A stretch of 64,000 nucleotides of DNA. Origin: Sclerotiophoma versabilis. Lineage: Eukaryota > Ascomycota > Dothideomycetes > Pleosporales > Didymellaceae. Under the pieces are notes generated by a model. It had not been told where the DNA came from. It worked only from the letters and a program-made list of their open reading frames with translations, and did no database searches. The stretch covers positions 1,426,001 through 1,490,000 of the forward strand of contig JAAROD010000093.1 of NCBI GenBank assembly GCA_012274445.1. The letters run 5' to 3'. Below, one piece after another: positions 1-11,436 of the stretch (position 1 is its first letter; each line of letters starts with the position of its first letter). Both the position numbers and the translations under genes were made by a program.

Positions 1-1363
1 AAACAAGAGTACATGATCTGGGGTATCATTGCGCAAAGCTTCATTACCTTCCTCTTCGTCTTCAGCCTGAGGCCTGTAATCCGCTGGACAGGCTATGAGT
101 TTTTTCGCAGATCTCATTTCATAGTAGCGGTACTGTACATTGGCGGTAAGTCTTACAAAACGCAATAATACTACTGTTACACTGGCTGACAAACACAAAG
201 CTTGCTGGGGCCATTGGAAGCAACTCTCTTGCTGGATGATAGCGTCGTTCGCCATCATGGGTTTAGACCTTGTCGCGCGTACAGTCCGCACCTTCCTCAT
301 ACACTTCGGATACAAAGACGGAAGCAGTGGCTTTGGCTTTCGCTCCATTCCTGCCAAGATGGAGGTTCTCAAGGACCCAACAGGGACAATCATCCGCATG
401 ACGTTCGCCCACAGTCATCAATCATGGGAACTTGGCCAGCATTTCTACCTCACTTTTCCGGCGCTTAGCATCTGGCAATCGCACCCCTTTACTCCAGCCT
501 CAAATCCGAACGCTACCTCTTCAGTGCAATGCCACACCTACATCATCCGCGTCTGCAACGGCGAGACAAAAAAGCTGGCTGAACTTGCGGAAGCAGCTGC
601 AAACCGCTACCCGCATGGAGACGACACGACGCCAGTCATTCTGCAAGGTTCATACGGCGGCTCAATCGTCAACGAGGAGGTTACAAACATTCTCGCCATA
701 TCTGGCGGCACAGGCATCACATACACACTCCCCGTCATCACGGCCGCACTAGCAGACACATCGTCTGCGCGCAATATCGAGCTTGTCTGGACAATCCGCC
801 ACCTCGAGAACCTGACCTGGATCAGCCGCGAACTCGCGTACCTGAAGTCCCAATTTGACCAAGTCCCCTCAAGAACACATTCCAGCGACGACGAAGCCAG
901 GCTCGAGAAAGCCCCCATCGTGTCGGTGGAAACGAAGAAGCGCTTTCGAATTCGCATTTTTGTCACTAGACCGGATGCTAGCATGGTTGCAAGACAGCAA
1001 CGCCCTTCCCGCCCCCAGAGGCCAGAGGAGAAGAGCGAGGACGTTGGGTTTGACGACAAGCTGTCGCCTGTGTCATCGATTGAGAGCTGTGACTATGACA
1101 CGCAACTCGAGGACCTGATACAACAGGTTCCTAACTTCAGCATCACGTATCTAGACAACACGCGGCCAGATGTCAAGGGGTTGGTAGATGGGTTCATGGA
1201 TGGGACGGTGGAGAGAGGCAGGACACAGGTCATTGGTTCGGGGCCGCCAGAGCTAGGGACGCAAATCAGGGCTGCTGTTGCGGCGAAGAACGTGCCTGGC
1301 AATGTGTGGCGCGGGGATGAGAAAGGGGATGTGGAGTGCGTGTGGGACGATAGGATGGGTTGA
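1..1363 (+). CDS. Ferric reductase-like transmembrane protein (FRE/NOX family), 3' part only
   Basis: Flavocytochrome that would move electrons from cytosolic NADPH through FAD and haem to extracellular ferric or cupric ions. The gene starts upstream of the window. The first visible exon (1-145) encodes the end of the ferric-reductase membrane domain. An intron at 146-200 (GTAAGT...AAAG, 55 nt, phase 1) joins it to 201-1363, restoring the reading GACWGHWKQL. The second exon carries HPFTPAS (FAD-binding), SGGTGITYTLP (NAD(P)-binding glycine motif) and the C-terminal GSGPPELG nucleotide-binding motif. An acidic, low-complexity insert lies between the two NAD motifs. The longest open frame begins at a TTG at 140, which is inside the intron and is not the start. 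Family assignment is firm; metal specificity cannot be read. Confidence 0.9.
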
Positions 1364-1606
1364 GACGATGTACGTCTGGCGCGAGCTGTTCTAGTGCCCC
1401 CCAAAGAAGTATGTATAGTGTTATACATATAGCGCAAGACTACCTAACAAGGAGTCTACAAATGCTCTCATATGCCATGTACATCATGAATACTCCAATC
1501 CATGCTCACGTGAAGATTCGAACGCTGTTCCAACAGTGCGCCAAAGGCTCATAAACGCCATACCCAATAATCAACAATAAAAGCCACACTCCTATTCCTA
1601 TTCTTT

Positions 1607-4129
1607 TCATGGGTGCTCGTGCTCCGCCAAGCCCGTCGCCTCTTCCACTCGCTCCTGAATAAGATCAACCTGCTTGACTGGATGCAGAAGCACGGCAGGC
1701 AGACACATGCGGCCCTCGCCCGCAACTTCTTCCTCCTCACCACCGTCGTTGTCGACTTTATAACCCATCCACCTCTTCCACAGGTTCGGCGCGAAACCGG
1801 CGTGGTAGTACCATGTCGTACCGAGGAAGTTGTGCTGGCGCTCATCTGAGAAGACGGATAGCCTGGCACCGCCAGATGCGCCGTTTCGTCCGTTATTGAA
1901 TATGGCAGCGAGATATTGCGTGGGCCACTTGCGGTCGATGAAGACGGGGTGGGGTGCGTAGACGGCTTTCAAGCCATGATGCAGAGCGCAGGATCCGGGC
2001 CACATCTCGCTGAACATGGTGTGGCGGAAGTGAGACTGTTCGCGGTGCATGGTCTCGAGCAAGCGGCGTGAGAGACGACCAGACGTGTTGATGGCAGTTC
2101 GGCGTGGTGGGAGGCCGTTCTTCCGATCGTAGCCAGTGACGTCTTCATTCAGGATCCAGTTGGTCCGATCGGGATCAAACAGTGGGTTGAACACAATGAG
2201 GTCAGCTGGCTCGCCTACACCCCATTCATGCTTGTCCTCCATCAAGGTATGTGGTGGTATCACGTCCTCATCAATCTCGATGTCAGGATAGTCCTGGGGT
2301 TTTTCTGGACCCCAGATGTGCTTTTCTGGCTTCTGCAACTCAGGCTGAGCGACATGTGGGTTTGGTGGCAGGTGCGACGACCAGGTGTTGGCTTTGCTGT
2401 TGGTGCCGTGTTCGGTCTGCACGCGCACCATGTGGGTGAAGTCTTCCCAGGAGCCATGCACAGACGGAACGTAGAAGCGAGCATTGCGCTCCCATAAACC
2501 TTTACGGGGTTGCGCCTCTGTCCACTTTGAAACTTGGTCGAATAGGTGGTAGTAGTGACCTGTGTACCGGACGTCCATTTCCCAATGCCAAAAGTACTCA
2601 AACTCGGGGTGTTGGTGTGCGAAGTAGGTGACAGGCATGAAGGTCGAGCGATAAGCACCGTGAACAGGGAGACCGCGGTACATGGACTCTTCTACACCGC
2701 CATAGATGAGACCCATCTGCCGTTCAGACCACAGCGTACCCATACCAGCGAATTCTGCGGGGAGAGACTTGCTCAGCACTTCTTTGTAAACACTCTCGTC
2801 TGCCCAGATTTGCTTGTTGTCGTCCTTGACATGGATGAGGAAGTGCACCTGATATTCACCACCTGATGCAAGGGTGAGCTCAGAAATCATGGATCGCAAG
2901 TACATAAGATCTTCGTCATCGTACTCGTAGTCCCACCACGTGCGGATGAGTACGGCAGTTCGTGGAATGAGCTTGTTGTGCGAAGGCTTTGATTGTTGGC
3001 GAACCGTCTCGGGAAGTGACCGGTCTGTTTCGGTCTGATTGTCGGTCTTCAAGTCGAGGTCAAGCTGTCGCTTCTGGATTGCCATCGCCTGGAATGCATC
3101 TTCACGGGTCCTCGGCTGCTTCTTGAAGCGTGCTTTGTTCTTCTCCAAGCACCGGCTCACAGCCTCGCCCCATTTGACGTTTCGGTAGTCAACTTCAGGT
3201 GTGGCCTCCCAGACCTTCTCAATGCCCTCGCGGTCGCCTTCCATGCCAGCACCAGTGCCTCCCCTCCTCTTGCTGTAGCCCAACCCGTAGGGCCCCAAGC
3301 GCCCGAAACGCTCGAAACAGACGTCGTCCCGCAGGCCCAGCAAGCCGTAGCTTCCCATGACGTTGTCAGGCATGCCCTTGGTCACACCGTTGTATGCTCG
3401 CAGCCCCGGGACCGCGATTGTGTCTTGATCGTCCAGATAGCATGTCTCGACAGGACCGTACTCATCCACGTATTTGAGGCTGCTGTAATCCGGGTACGGG
3501 CTGAAGGGCACCGAGTCAGGAATCTTTGCACCATCTACCCTCTTCTCCTTGGGCGTCTCCTTGGTCTCTGCCGGCGGAAGCTCGGGGTCGACATCTTCCT
3601 TGGTAGGGTATTCGGGCACGTTGTCCTTGCGGCTGACCAGGGTCCGTATGCCGCCGTGGTAGCGCTTCAAGAAGGGAAAGCTCTCCCACACTGGCGGCGG
3701 CGGCGGCGACTTGTACAGCTTGAGCTCGGCATTCCGTATCGAGTCCCAGCTGCTGTGCAGAAGGAACCAAATGAACAAGACCAGGGTGCTTGCTATGGCC
3801 AAGCCAAAGTAGCGTGTGAATGCGCGAGGGTTGCGGTAGCTGTATGCGCTCACCGATGGCTTGGACGGCGTCCTTCGGTGTGTGCGTGAGGATTTGCGGG
3901 TCGATGTGAGAGGTCGGGTCTCGTGTGGGTTGTTCGGGTTCACGTCGTAGGCGCCAGAGGAGGCGCGTGACGAGTACGGACTGGATGCAGCGGAGGATGT
4001 GTAGCTGTCGTCATCGTCGCTCTCGTAGCGCTTTTCGTTGCATTCGCCGTCCTCGAGGTCGCGCTCGAGCTGATTGTAGGCCTGCGGTTTCCGCTTTGCG
4101 ACCGAGAGCTGCGGCCTGAAGCCCAGCAT
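1607..4129 (-). CDS. DUF3405 family type II membrane protein
   Basis: 840-residue single-exon protein of the fungal DUF3405 family, whose biochemical function is unknown; glycosyltransferase-like folds have been suggested. The order is a Ser/Asp/Arg-rich cytosolic N-terminus (1-105), one hydrophobic helix (about 108-125, FGLAIASTLVLFIWFLL), then a long presumably lumenal region. The conserved core includes RTAVLIRTWWDYEYDDED, YFWHWEMDVRYTGHYYHL and a Cys/His-rich stretch near SCALHHGLKAVY, followed by RKWP and a WYYHAGFAPNLWKRWMGY block. I start it at ATG 4129 (MLGFRPQ) because the frame upstream opens with GTG, not ATG. The topology suggests Golgi/ER. No function is claimed. Confidence 0.85.
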   Translation of the reverse strand: MLGFRPQLSVAKRKPQAYNQLERDLEDGECNEKRYESDDDDSYTSSAASSPYSSRASSGAYDVNPNNPHETRPLTSTRKSSRTHRRTPSKPSVSAYSYRNPRAFTRYFGLAIASTLVLFIWFLLHSSWDSIRNAELKLYKSPPPPPVWESFPFLKRYHGGIRTLVSRKDNVPEYPTKEDVDPELPPAETKETPKEKRVDGAKIPDSVPFSPYPDYSSLKYVDEYGPVETCYLDDQDTIAVPGLRAYNGVTKGMPDNVMGSYGLLGLRDDVCFERFGRLGPYGLGYSKRRGGTGAGMEGDREGIEKVWEATPEVDYRNVKWGEAVSRCLEKNKARFKKQPRTREDAFQAMAIQKRQLDLDLKTDNQTETDRSLPETVRQQSKPSHNKLIPRTAVLIRTWWDYEYDDEDLMYLRSMISELTLASGGEYQVHFLIHVKDDNKQIWADESVYKEVLSKSLPAEFAGMGTLWSERQMGLIYGGVEESMYRGLPVHGAYRSTFMPVTYFAHQHPEFEYFWHWEMDVRYTGHYYHLFDQVSKWTEAQPRKGLWERNARFYVPSVHGSWEDFTHMVRVQTEHGTNSKANTWSSHLPPNPHVAQPELQKPEKHIWGPEKPQDYPDIEIDEDVIPPHTLMEDKHEWGVGEPADLIVFNPLFDPDRTNWILNEDVTGYDRKNGLPPRRTAINTSGRLSRRLLETMHREQSHFRHTMFSEMWPGSCALHHGLKAVYAPHPVFIDRKWPTQYLAAIFNNGRNGASGGARLSVFSDERQHNFLGTTWYYHAGFAPNLWKRWMGYKVDNDGGEEEEVAGEGRMCLPAVLLHPVKQVDLIQERVEEATGLAEHEHP

Positions 4130-5409
4130 TCTGTGTGACTGCACGTGATGCACGCCCTATTGCATCCGAACGCACCGGCGTCTGTCGAGGGGCTACGTGC
4201 GCGCGATGAAGGGCGGCCAGGAATGCGGAGAATGACGTCGAGCTGTTGCGACACCAGGCAGAACCGCCAAACAGGCGTCTCGCTGCCAAGAAGCAGTGCG
4301 GATTGCTAGCAATGCGTAAAACACAAGGTCGTAGCGTCGTGAATTCGTACAGGACCGCCGCCCAAATGTGGGAGAGTCGATGAGTTGAGCCGCAGCGGGC
4401 CAAGGAACCAAACAAATCGCGTTGCTGGGGTTCCCAGTTGCGGCTGCGGCGACGGCGACGGCGACGGCGACGGCAGCACGGCAGCTGTGGCTCATGTCAA
4501 TGCTTCCCCACCCCACCCCACATTCCACCGCTACCACATCCTCGCATCAACGATTGGTAGTAAGCTCGATGCACACTGAGGATTCGGTAGTGGCCCGAGA
4601 AGTGCCTGACGTTCCATCAACCCATGAACCAGACATCGCCCAACAACCCAATACCTCCCCTCCGCACTGCATCTTAACAATGCGGCATATGCGTATCCCA
4701 ACAGCACACATACTCTGTCTCCCACCCTCATCTTATCCGGTCCACAGCCAATGTGGCCATTACTGGCCTGAGCACACGACTTCTTTCCTTCAGTTTGTCA
4801 CATCACCGAAATCGCCTAGTCTTATCAGACTAGGTACTTGGTTCTCGCACCTACTCTACGGCAAAGCAGAAAGTTTGACGAGCCCTGGACGTGAACGATC
4901 TCAAACGTGTGCAAGGCTGACAAATATCCTTGGTGTCGGAATAGGACAGGTGTAGGTGCGAAGGCTTATTGCACACAAGAAGGAGAAGAAGGAATTCCCT
5001 CCCTATTCTCATGTGAATACTCTTCTTAGCACCAATCTCTCTGAAGTTCCGTTCAATTGTTGGAGTTGGCGACTACTATTTCGCCCTTGATTCTGTGGCA
5101 ACATGCTGTGTCGGACAGAAGTGTTCCAGCTTACCCACTGCATCCTGCCACGCTGTAGTGGACATCGACGGCTGACATGCTCCACACATGTCATCAACAT
5201 GCTGCAATGCCATGCAAATATGGCGTGCTTTGACAACGAACATGTAGACACATTGTGTGCCACGTTCTCAAGATAGTCATGAGCTTCCTTCCCTACGACC
5301 TCGGCGGCATGTTCAATTTGATACCACAATATGATTGACGACCATAAAAACCATCATCTTGAACCCGCTCTGTGGAATATCATCGACGAAGAAATGGCTC
5401 ACCATCCGA
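4130..5409. other. Intergenic spacer with no recognisable gene
   Basis: Upstream region of the DUF3405 gene plus unassigned sequence. The only distinct structure is the GGCGAC hexamer run listed separately. Short open frames on both strands lack a recognisable domain, a convincing start context or splice partners. A C/T-rich tract around 4505-4530 may belong to the DUF3405 promoter. Confidence 0.5.
4448..4474 (+). repeat. GGCGAC hexanucleotide tandem repeat
   Basis: Four perfect copies of GGCGAC followed by a partial unit, about 320 bp upstream of the DUF3405 start codon. It is a simple GC-rich microsatellite, probably length-variable between strains. It produces artefactual Ala/Thr-rich frames on both strands. 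Confidence 0.9.
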
Positions 5410-6579
5410 TCAGTAGCTTGCAAGTTCCTTAGGACATCCCACCAAGACACCCTTCCGGCGCTTCTTGCGCAGCGAAGCACATAGAGTGCGATGAATGGCC
5501 CGGGAGTACGCGGTTCGCAACGACCAAACCAAATTAACGTACTGGGGCTCCATTACCACACAGTATCTGGGCTTTTCCCTAGCTCTTTTGCACTCGAATC
5601 CGGAGAAGGTCGTCCGTGACAATGAGATGATGATCAAATCAAGAGGCATAAATCGAAAAGTCAGAGAACAAGAGATGTGGATACTGCTGACAAGCCGCCT
5701 AATCTTGTTGCTGATACCGCTGTTCAGATGTTTCGGCTGGAACCAAGCGAATCGAGGAGCCTTCCTCGCCACATGTTCCACCGCGCACTCGCAAGCTATG
5801 GGAGCCTTCATGCCAGCCGTAGTAGGCACGTTTGCTGCGTGGCTTGGAGCTTCTATGCAAGACCTCTCCTGATACCCGATCAGGCAGGCCAGAGCGGTTA
5901 CATCTCTGAATTCTGCGACCTAGATATCGACACCTTGTCCCGAGCAAACATCGTCGAATGCGATCAATATTTGATTGGGATGATCGGAAGTCTTGCGGTC
6001 GAGGCTGTGGCGTATACGAGTTCGAGCGCAGCAGCTTGGGTATGGTCAAGAACTACGTCATTTGGTGTGTTGGCATTCTGTCCGTTTCCATGGGGATCAC
6101 ATCCGATACAGCTCCTTCTTACGAGGCATCGAGAAGGCCGGCGTTGTAGACGAATTTGGGTGCACGCAGTCCTAGAGACGCTTATTGGGACAGCGAGCAC
6201 CAACTGCGGCTTATGGTTCTTTGCGCTGTGGATGAGCCATCACGCGACGAGACAGGTGGTGGCGAAGATCAACAAGCTAGAACGAGAGTTGACAGGCCGA
6301 GCCTGGGCAGCTTACATTCAGTGTAACACAGCCGCGATTGGCGTGAATAGGAGGTGAGCACTTGCTTCGTTTATGGTACGATACACCGGTGTGTGCGGGG
6401 CGGGAGCGTCCGAGTCGGCATGGACAACCGAGCGGGCTAGACATTCAGCTCTGGAGGCCGGCAACCTAACCTGCCCTGTCATCCGCTAGACGTGGTAAAA
6501 AGCTCACTACCTCCTCTACATCAATTCAGCTTCTCCCCGACATTACACCGACATTGTAAATCCCAGCCAACACTTCAAG
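5410..6579. other. Unassigned region with overlapping uncharacterised ORFs
   Basis: Two plus-strand frames (5495-5872 and 5677-6357) contain hydrophobic segments, for example residues near MWILLTSRLILLLIPLF in the first and LIGMIGSLAVEAVAY in the second. They overlap in different frames, and minus-strand frames of similar length cover the same DNA. No splice pair I tried joins them into one convincing protein, and no family is recognisable. It could be a rapidly evolving membrane protein, a decayed gene or plain spacer. The last 200 bases are the GST promoter and 5' leader. Confidence 0.3.
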
Positions 6580-7468
6580 ATGACAGACTCAAACCCCCTC
6601 GTCTTCTACGACATCTCCTCACCCATCGAACCACGCTCCTATGCGCCAAACCCCTCGAAAAGCCGCTTAGCGCTGTCCTTCAAAGGCGTGCCATTCAAGA
6701 CGACCTTTGTCGAGATTGTTGACATCGCCAAGGTCCGCCAGGGACTTCACTGCCCGGCCACTCGCAAATTCGACGATGGTGCGACTTGTCTTTCCACACA
6801 CAAGTACATCAACGTGCTAATTCCTGCCCACAGGGTCCGACTTTTTTACACTACCAATGCTACAAGACCCCTCCGGCAAAACGATTGGGGACTCCTTCGA
6901 CATTGCCAACTATCTCGAAGACACGTTTCCCAAGTCTGGTGGCCGACTCTTTCCTCCAGATTCGACCCGCACCGGACTTGACTATGAGAGTCCTCAGAAG
7001 GACCAGACGATCCTCATTCCCTTGACTACCAACGAGGGTGCGAAGAACGAGGCCTATGCTCGATTCAATTGGCATGTTGATGCGACCTTCACCGCCCATG
7101 TGGTACTTGTTGCATACTATATGCCCTTCAACCCCGACACGGCCGAGGCCACGAGAGCGCACTTTCTCAAGCGCGCAAACATGCAATCTTGGGAGCAGTT
7201 CTCCGTCCAGGGCGAGGCAAGAGAGCAGATCAAGGCATCATTCAAACAATCGCTCGCCTCGCTGGCTCAACTATTTACCGTCCACGAAGATGGCCCATAT
7301 CTTGAGGGCAAGGAGGCCAACTATGCTGATCTGATCGTGGGAGGATGGCTGAACATGTTCTCTGAATGCATGCCTGCAGAGGAGTGGAAGGATTTCAGAA
7401 CGTGGCATGGCGGCGTCTTTGCCCGGCTGCACGATGCATTACATAAAAACTACTACGTGTGCAAGTGA
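6580..7468 (+). CDS. Glutathione S-transferase, etherase (LigE/GstB-like) type
   Basis: 277-residue soluble GST predicted to conjugate or transfer glutathione. Two exons, 6580-6778 and 6834-7468, are joined in phase 1 across a 55-nt intron with a TGCTAA branch site. The thioredoxin-fold N-terminus (YDISSP...SYAPNPSKSRLALSFKGVPF) matches the fungal GST group related to bacterial beta-etherases rather than Ure2-type. After splicing the frame reads FDDGSDFFTLPMLQDPSGKTIGDSFDIANYLE, where the SFDIANYL block is the usual glutathione gamma-Glu contact. The C-terminal helical domain includes YADLIVGGWLNMF. The substrate is unknown; detoxification or aromatic ether metabolism are family-level possibilities only. 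Confidence 0.85.
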
Positions 7469-7682
7469 TGTATCTCGGCAATACTCACAAGCTTGCAGGG
7501 TTTGAGCACTGAGGTCTGTTGCAAGGTTCCCAATATGAGGTCTCGAAAATACGGTGACTGTGATAGTAGAGATAGTAGAAAAAGGCAGTAAGCAACCGTG
7601 TTGATATTAGGACCAAACAGTCATCTTCCATGATGAAGGCACCTCCAGAATTGCAGGAACCAACAATATCCTCATCTATCTT

Positions 7683-8895
7683 CTACGCGTTCAGGAGCTT
7701 CTCTATCAACACCGCCCGCCTTGCCGCATCCTCGACACTCACCCAGCCATCCCCTTCCGGTCGTCCATCAGCAAACGCAAACAGGGTTGCCGACACGGAG
7801 CGAGCCTTCAGAGGAAGCGCCGCCTGCTCTGGCCTCCAACTCCATTCAATCTCTTCAATACTATCGTCATCATAACGATGGACATGGATCGTAGTAGGCT
7901 TGTCGTCCGGCCCAGCTTCGAAGAAGCCAGCTGTAGGTGAGTCGACTCTGATTTCGCCATGTTCCAAGTTGATTATCCATGTCACAGACGATGTGCCAGG
8001 GAAAGCCTGGCCTCGGCGGAAGAAGAATGAGAGTGTTGCATCATCTGCCGTGTGCGTAGAAGGCTGGAGTTGAGCGTTGAATGAGAGAAGATCAGGGACG
8101 TCAGTTCTGATCGTTTCGACGACTTGGTTTGTAGAAGGATCTCGGATGCGGACCTCTTGACGCTGGATCTGAGCCTTGGCCTGGACTGTAGAGTAATCCA
8201 CATCTCCGATGGCAGATAGCAGGGTGTCAAGAGCTATTGCTTGTTAGCTAAATCTAGGGTTGAGACGAAAGATTGATCTCACCATGCCCGACACCAATAA
8301 CGATAGCATTGCCGCCGATATCTTTCTGAGCGAAGTATTTGAGCCCAACCGGCAAGACCTCCCGATCGTTTGTGGCTCCGAATTGACGCATTTCTGCACT
8401 CAGCAGTTTGCCCAGCTTCGCGTCACCACCATTCACGAGCTCCCTTACTCTCGAAACTATTGGATTCCATCGCCTCTGCAAGCCTACTGCGATACGAGAA
8501 CCACTCTGCTTCGCCGTTTCTACTATCTCTTCAATGTGCTCTTCCTTACCCGCGATCGGCCATTCTACGAACACATCTTTGCCTGCTCGGATGCTTGGAA
8601 TGATTGTCTCGTAGTGCTTGTCAACCCTCGTGTTGCATATCACCAGGTCAATGTCTGGGTCCGCAGCAAGATCTTCTGGCGAGCCGTAGGCTTTGGTGTC
8701 AGCCGGGAGCTTATACGTCTCGATGGCTGACTTTGCTGCATCGGTGCTGCTGTTCAGAAGTGCTTTAATGGCAAATTTGGACTGCCCTGTTTCCGACAGC
8801 AGTCCTGGGAGGTGAGCTACGGCGGCCCACGAAGTAGCTGCTGAAGATGACAATCCGATAAGCGCTGTGCGCAAGGGGAGGGCTTTGGCGGTCAT
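7683..8895 (-). CDS. Gal80-like Gfo/Idh/MocA family NAD(P)-dependent oxidoreductase
   Basis: 387-residue protein from two exons, 8895-8283 and 8233-7683; the 49-nt intron (8234-8282, GTGAGA...AATAG) is phase 1. The N-terminal Rossmann domain reads ALIGLSSSAATSWAAVAHLP, with a Gly-rich start unlike the strict GxGxxG. DLVICNTRVDKHYE and DVFVEWPIA follow the MocA pattern. The FVEWP motif and the GLQRRWNPIVSRVRELV block resemble yeast Gal80 and its filamentous relatives, where the EKP lysine of catalytic dehydrogenases is replaced. Absence of that lysine suggests a regulatory or altered catalytic role, but this is inference. It lies tail to tail with the GST gene (214 bp apart). Confidence 0.8.
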
Positions 8896-9642
8896 GGTTG
8901 CAAAATCCGTGTCAAGTTCCTGATAGTCGAGCGATGGTGAGCGTGCAACTGAACGCCTTTGTAGCTGAAGTGGATGTAGAGTTTTGCTTGGTAAACAGCT
9001 ACATTTGTAAGCTCCTTCTGGGTGAATGCAAGCTTATGCATACGCTGTGACATCGCGTGAGCTTCAGCCTCGTCCCTTTTGTCAGCAATCTTACCCTGGG
9101 GAAATGCAAGACCGCAATCCCCATGCGCTGTACACAACAGCCTACAATTGGCCTTGTACTGCCACAATGTCCCGGCGCATATACGCGACATGCTGCTACA
9201 CGTATGACATTACGACAAGTTCAAGGAACTCATGCAGAAGTGCAGGACTCGCGACCATTGTCTGATTTCGTGTGTTTTGCTGGAACTCAAACGTCTTGCG
9301 GTTTGCAATATCATGCAATAATTGCTCAGTGCGAGGAGCTGAGTACCTAGTTATAGTTAGACTTCGAAACCCTTCGGGGCCATGCAGGCGGGCGAAGGAC
9401 TGATGAGCTGATATGGTGGGGGTGGGGATGCAGCTAGCGTGGCGCTAGCGATTTGTTCGCAGCTTCTTTTGTATCTCCTTTGTAGCTTCACAGCAGTGAT
9501 GATCAGTATTGTATTTGGTCACAAGAAGCCAATTTGGAAGGTGATATCAGTCGTAAAATATTAGGATGCAATTTGTTTTACGCAATGGCGCTGAACGAAG
9601 GGATATCTATCAAAAGTGAATGCTAAAGCTTTTCAGAACGGT
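8896..9642. other. Spacer between Gal80-like gene and PHO84
   Basis: Contains the promoter of the Gal80-like gene (higher-coordinate side of 8895) and the 3' flank of PHO84. A 7-bp perfect inverted repeat, GCTAGCG-TGG-CGCTAGC, lies at 9433-9449. No coding potential was recognised. Confidence 0.5.
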
Positions 9643-11436
9643 CTAAATCTTGGGCTCGTCATCGCTACCACGCTCAACGCTCTTGTTGGTCATGGGAGCG
9701 CCGGTGATACTTTCATCACCCATATCCCAGTCCATGGCGAGGTCCTCGAGAGTCCTCCTCTTCGTCTCAGGGATGAGCAATGTGGTGAAAATACCAGCGA
9801 ACATGAAAGCAGAGAAGATTTGCATGACGTGGTTGAGCCAAGGGTTGGCCTGCTTTGCGGTAGCACCGCGGGTACGGAGAGGAGAAATGGCACCCTGCGC
9901 GATGATGGAACCGATCTTTCCTGAGCCGGCAGAGATACCGTGGGAAGTCGAACGGTAGCGGGTAGGGAAGCACTCGCCAGGAACGATAAAGGTGGTGGTG
10001 TTGGGACCCCAGTTGAAGAAGAGCTGGATAAGAACGTAGATCCCCAACATGGCGTGACCGCTGAGGTGATGGTAGGCGAAACCCCAGATGATGAACAGAA
10101 TGGTGAGCATGACGAAACCGACGAGCTGGAGGATCTTGCGGCCGACAGTGTCGATGGTCGCAACAGCCAACCAGTATCCGGGAATCGCACCAGCGCAGAT
10201 GAGAATACAGTTACCAGCAGCCAAGTTGAAGAGCTTGTGGTAAACGGTAGCACCACCGCCGTAGCCGATAGCCTGGAGGACGGTGGAAGAGTTCAGACCA
10301 AGACCGTAGAAGGCGACATCGAGCAACAGCCATGACATAGCAGTTCCGAAGAGGATCTTGCCATTCTTGAGCTTTCCGTAGAAGCGGAAGAAGTCAGAGA
10401 ACGAAGCCTTAGGGACTTCGAGCTGAGCAACAGAAGCCTGGCGGGTGGTAGCGGCAGTGATCTCGTCGACCTCACCCTCACCCCTCTTGCCGGAAACGTA
10501 GTGGGCAACGTCAGCGTTGGCCTTCTCGATGTCACGGGCGACATCAAAGGTGTAACGAGGAGTCTCGGGAATGGTGAGGCGGAAGTAGAGAGCGCAGACG
10601 GCAGGAACGATACCGATACCAATCAAAGCGCGCCACATCTGGTCAACAGCGATGCGACATTCGCCAGTGCAAGTGCCGTAGGAGGTAGCCTTGTTGAGCT
10701 TGGACTTGAAACCAGTGGTCAAGCAAACCATGACGATGGCACCACCGAGCTGACCGAAACCCTGCATGGCGAAGACAGCACCCATCATAGCACCTCTCCA
10801 CTTGGTGGTAGCGAACTCAGATGTAATGATGGAAGAGAGGGGGTAGTCGCCACCGATACCTATCATGTGTTAGATCAGTTCGTACTGTTCGCAGATCTAG
10901 CAACTTACCGATGCCCATGAGAACACGCCAGAAGATGATCAGACCGATGACTGAGATTCCAGGACCGCCACCAACGAGAGATTGAGCAAGAGTTGCAACA
11001 ATGATGAGAATCAGCTCGAGACCGTACATCTTCTTACGGCCGACGATGTCAGCGAGGGCACCGAAGCCGACCTGACCGATAACGGTACCGGCCGAGGTCG
11101 AGAGCTTGATAGCAGTATCCTGGGGAGTGAGGAGGACACCCTTGTTGTCCTGCTTGTAGACGATACCAAGCATGATGGTTAACAGGGAGACACAGAAGAT
11201 GTCGTAACTGTCTGTGAAGAAACCAGTTCCGGCGACGAGAATGGCGCGAACATGGTACCAGCCAAAGGGCGCCTTGTCGATTTCTGCGAGGGCGAGACGA
11301 CGACGCTCGTTCGGCTGCCTGTTGTTAGCTGGATTTTTGCGAACGCCTGTCAGAATCTGCTTACGTCTTCGATGTGAGCGAAGTCATTAACGGTGTTGTG
11401 GAACGCGCTGTTCCCTCCTGCTGTCTTGACGGCCAT
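9643..11436 (-). CDS. pho84: High-affinity inorganic phosphate:H+ symporter, PHO84 type (MFS)
   Basis: 564-residue plasma-membrane phosphate importer of the PHS family. Exons are 11436-11365, 11314-10909 and 10859-9643; introns are 50 and 49 nt, and the first has a GCTAAC branch site. Diagnostic features after splicing are DIVGRKKMYGLELI after helix 2-3, GIGIGGDYPLSSIITSEFATTKWRGAMM (the PHO84 signature), the cysteine-containing loop CTGECRIAVDQMWRALIGIG, a cytosolic central loop ending ASFSDFFRFYGKLKNGKILFGTAMSWLLLDVAFYGLGL, and GPNTTTFIVPGECFPTRYRST. About twelve helices are expected. The C-terminal tail (SVERGSDDEPKI) is short and charged. Expression is normally induced by phosphate starvation. 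I found no perfect CACGTG site close upstream, so regulation by a Pho4/NUC-1 homologue is not shown. Confidence 0.93.
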
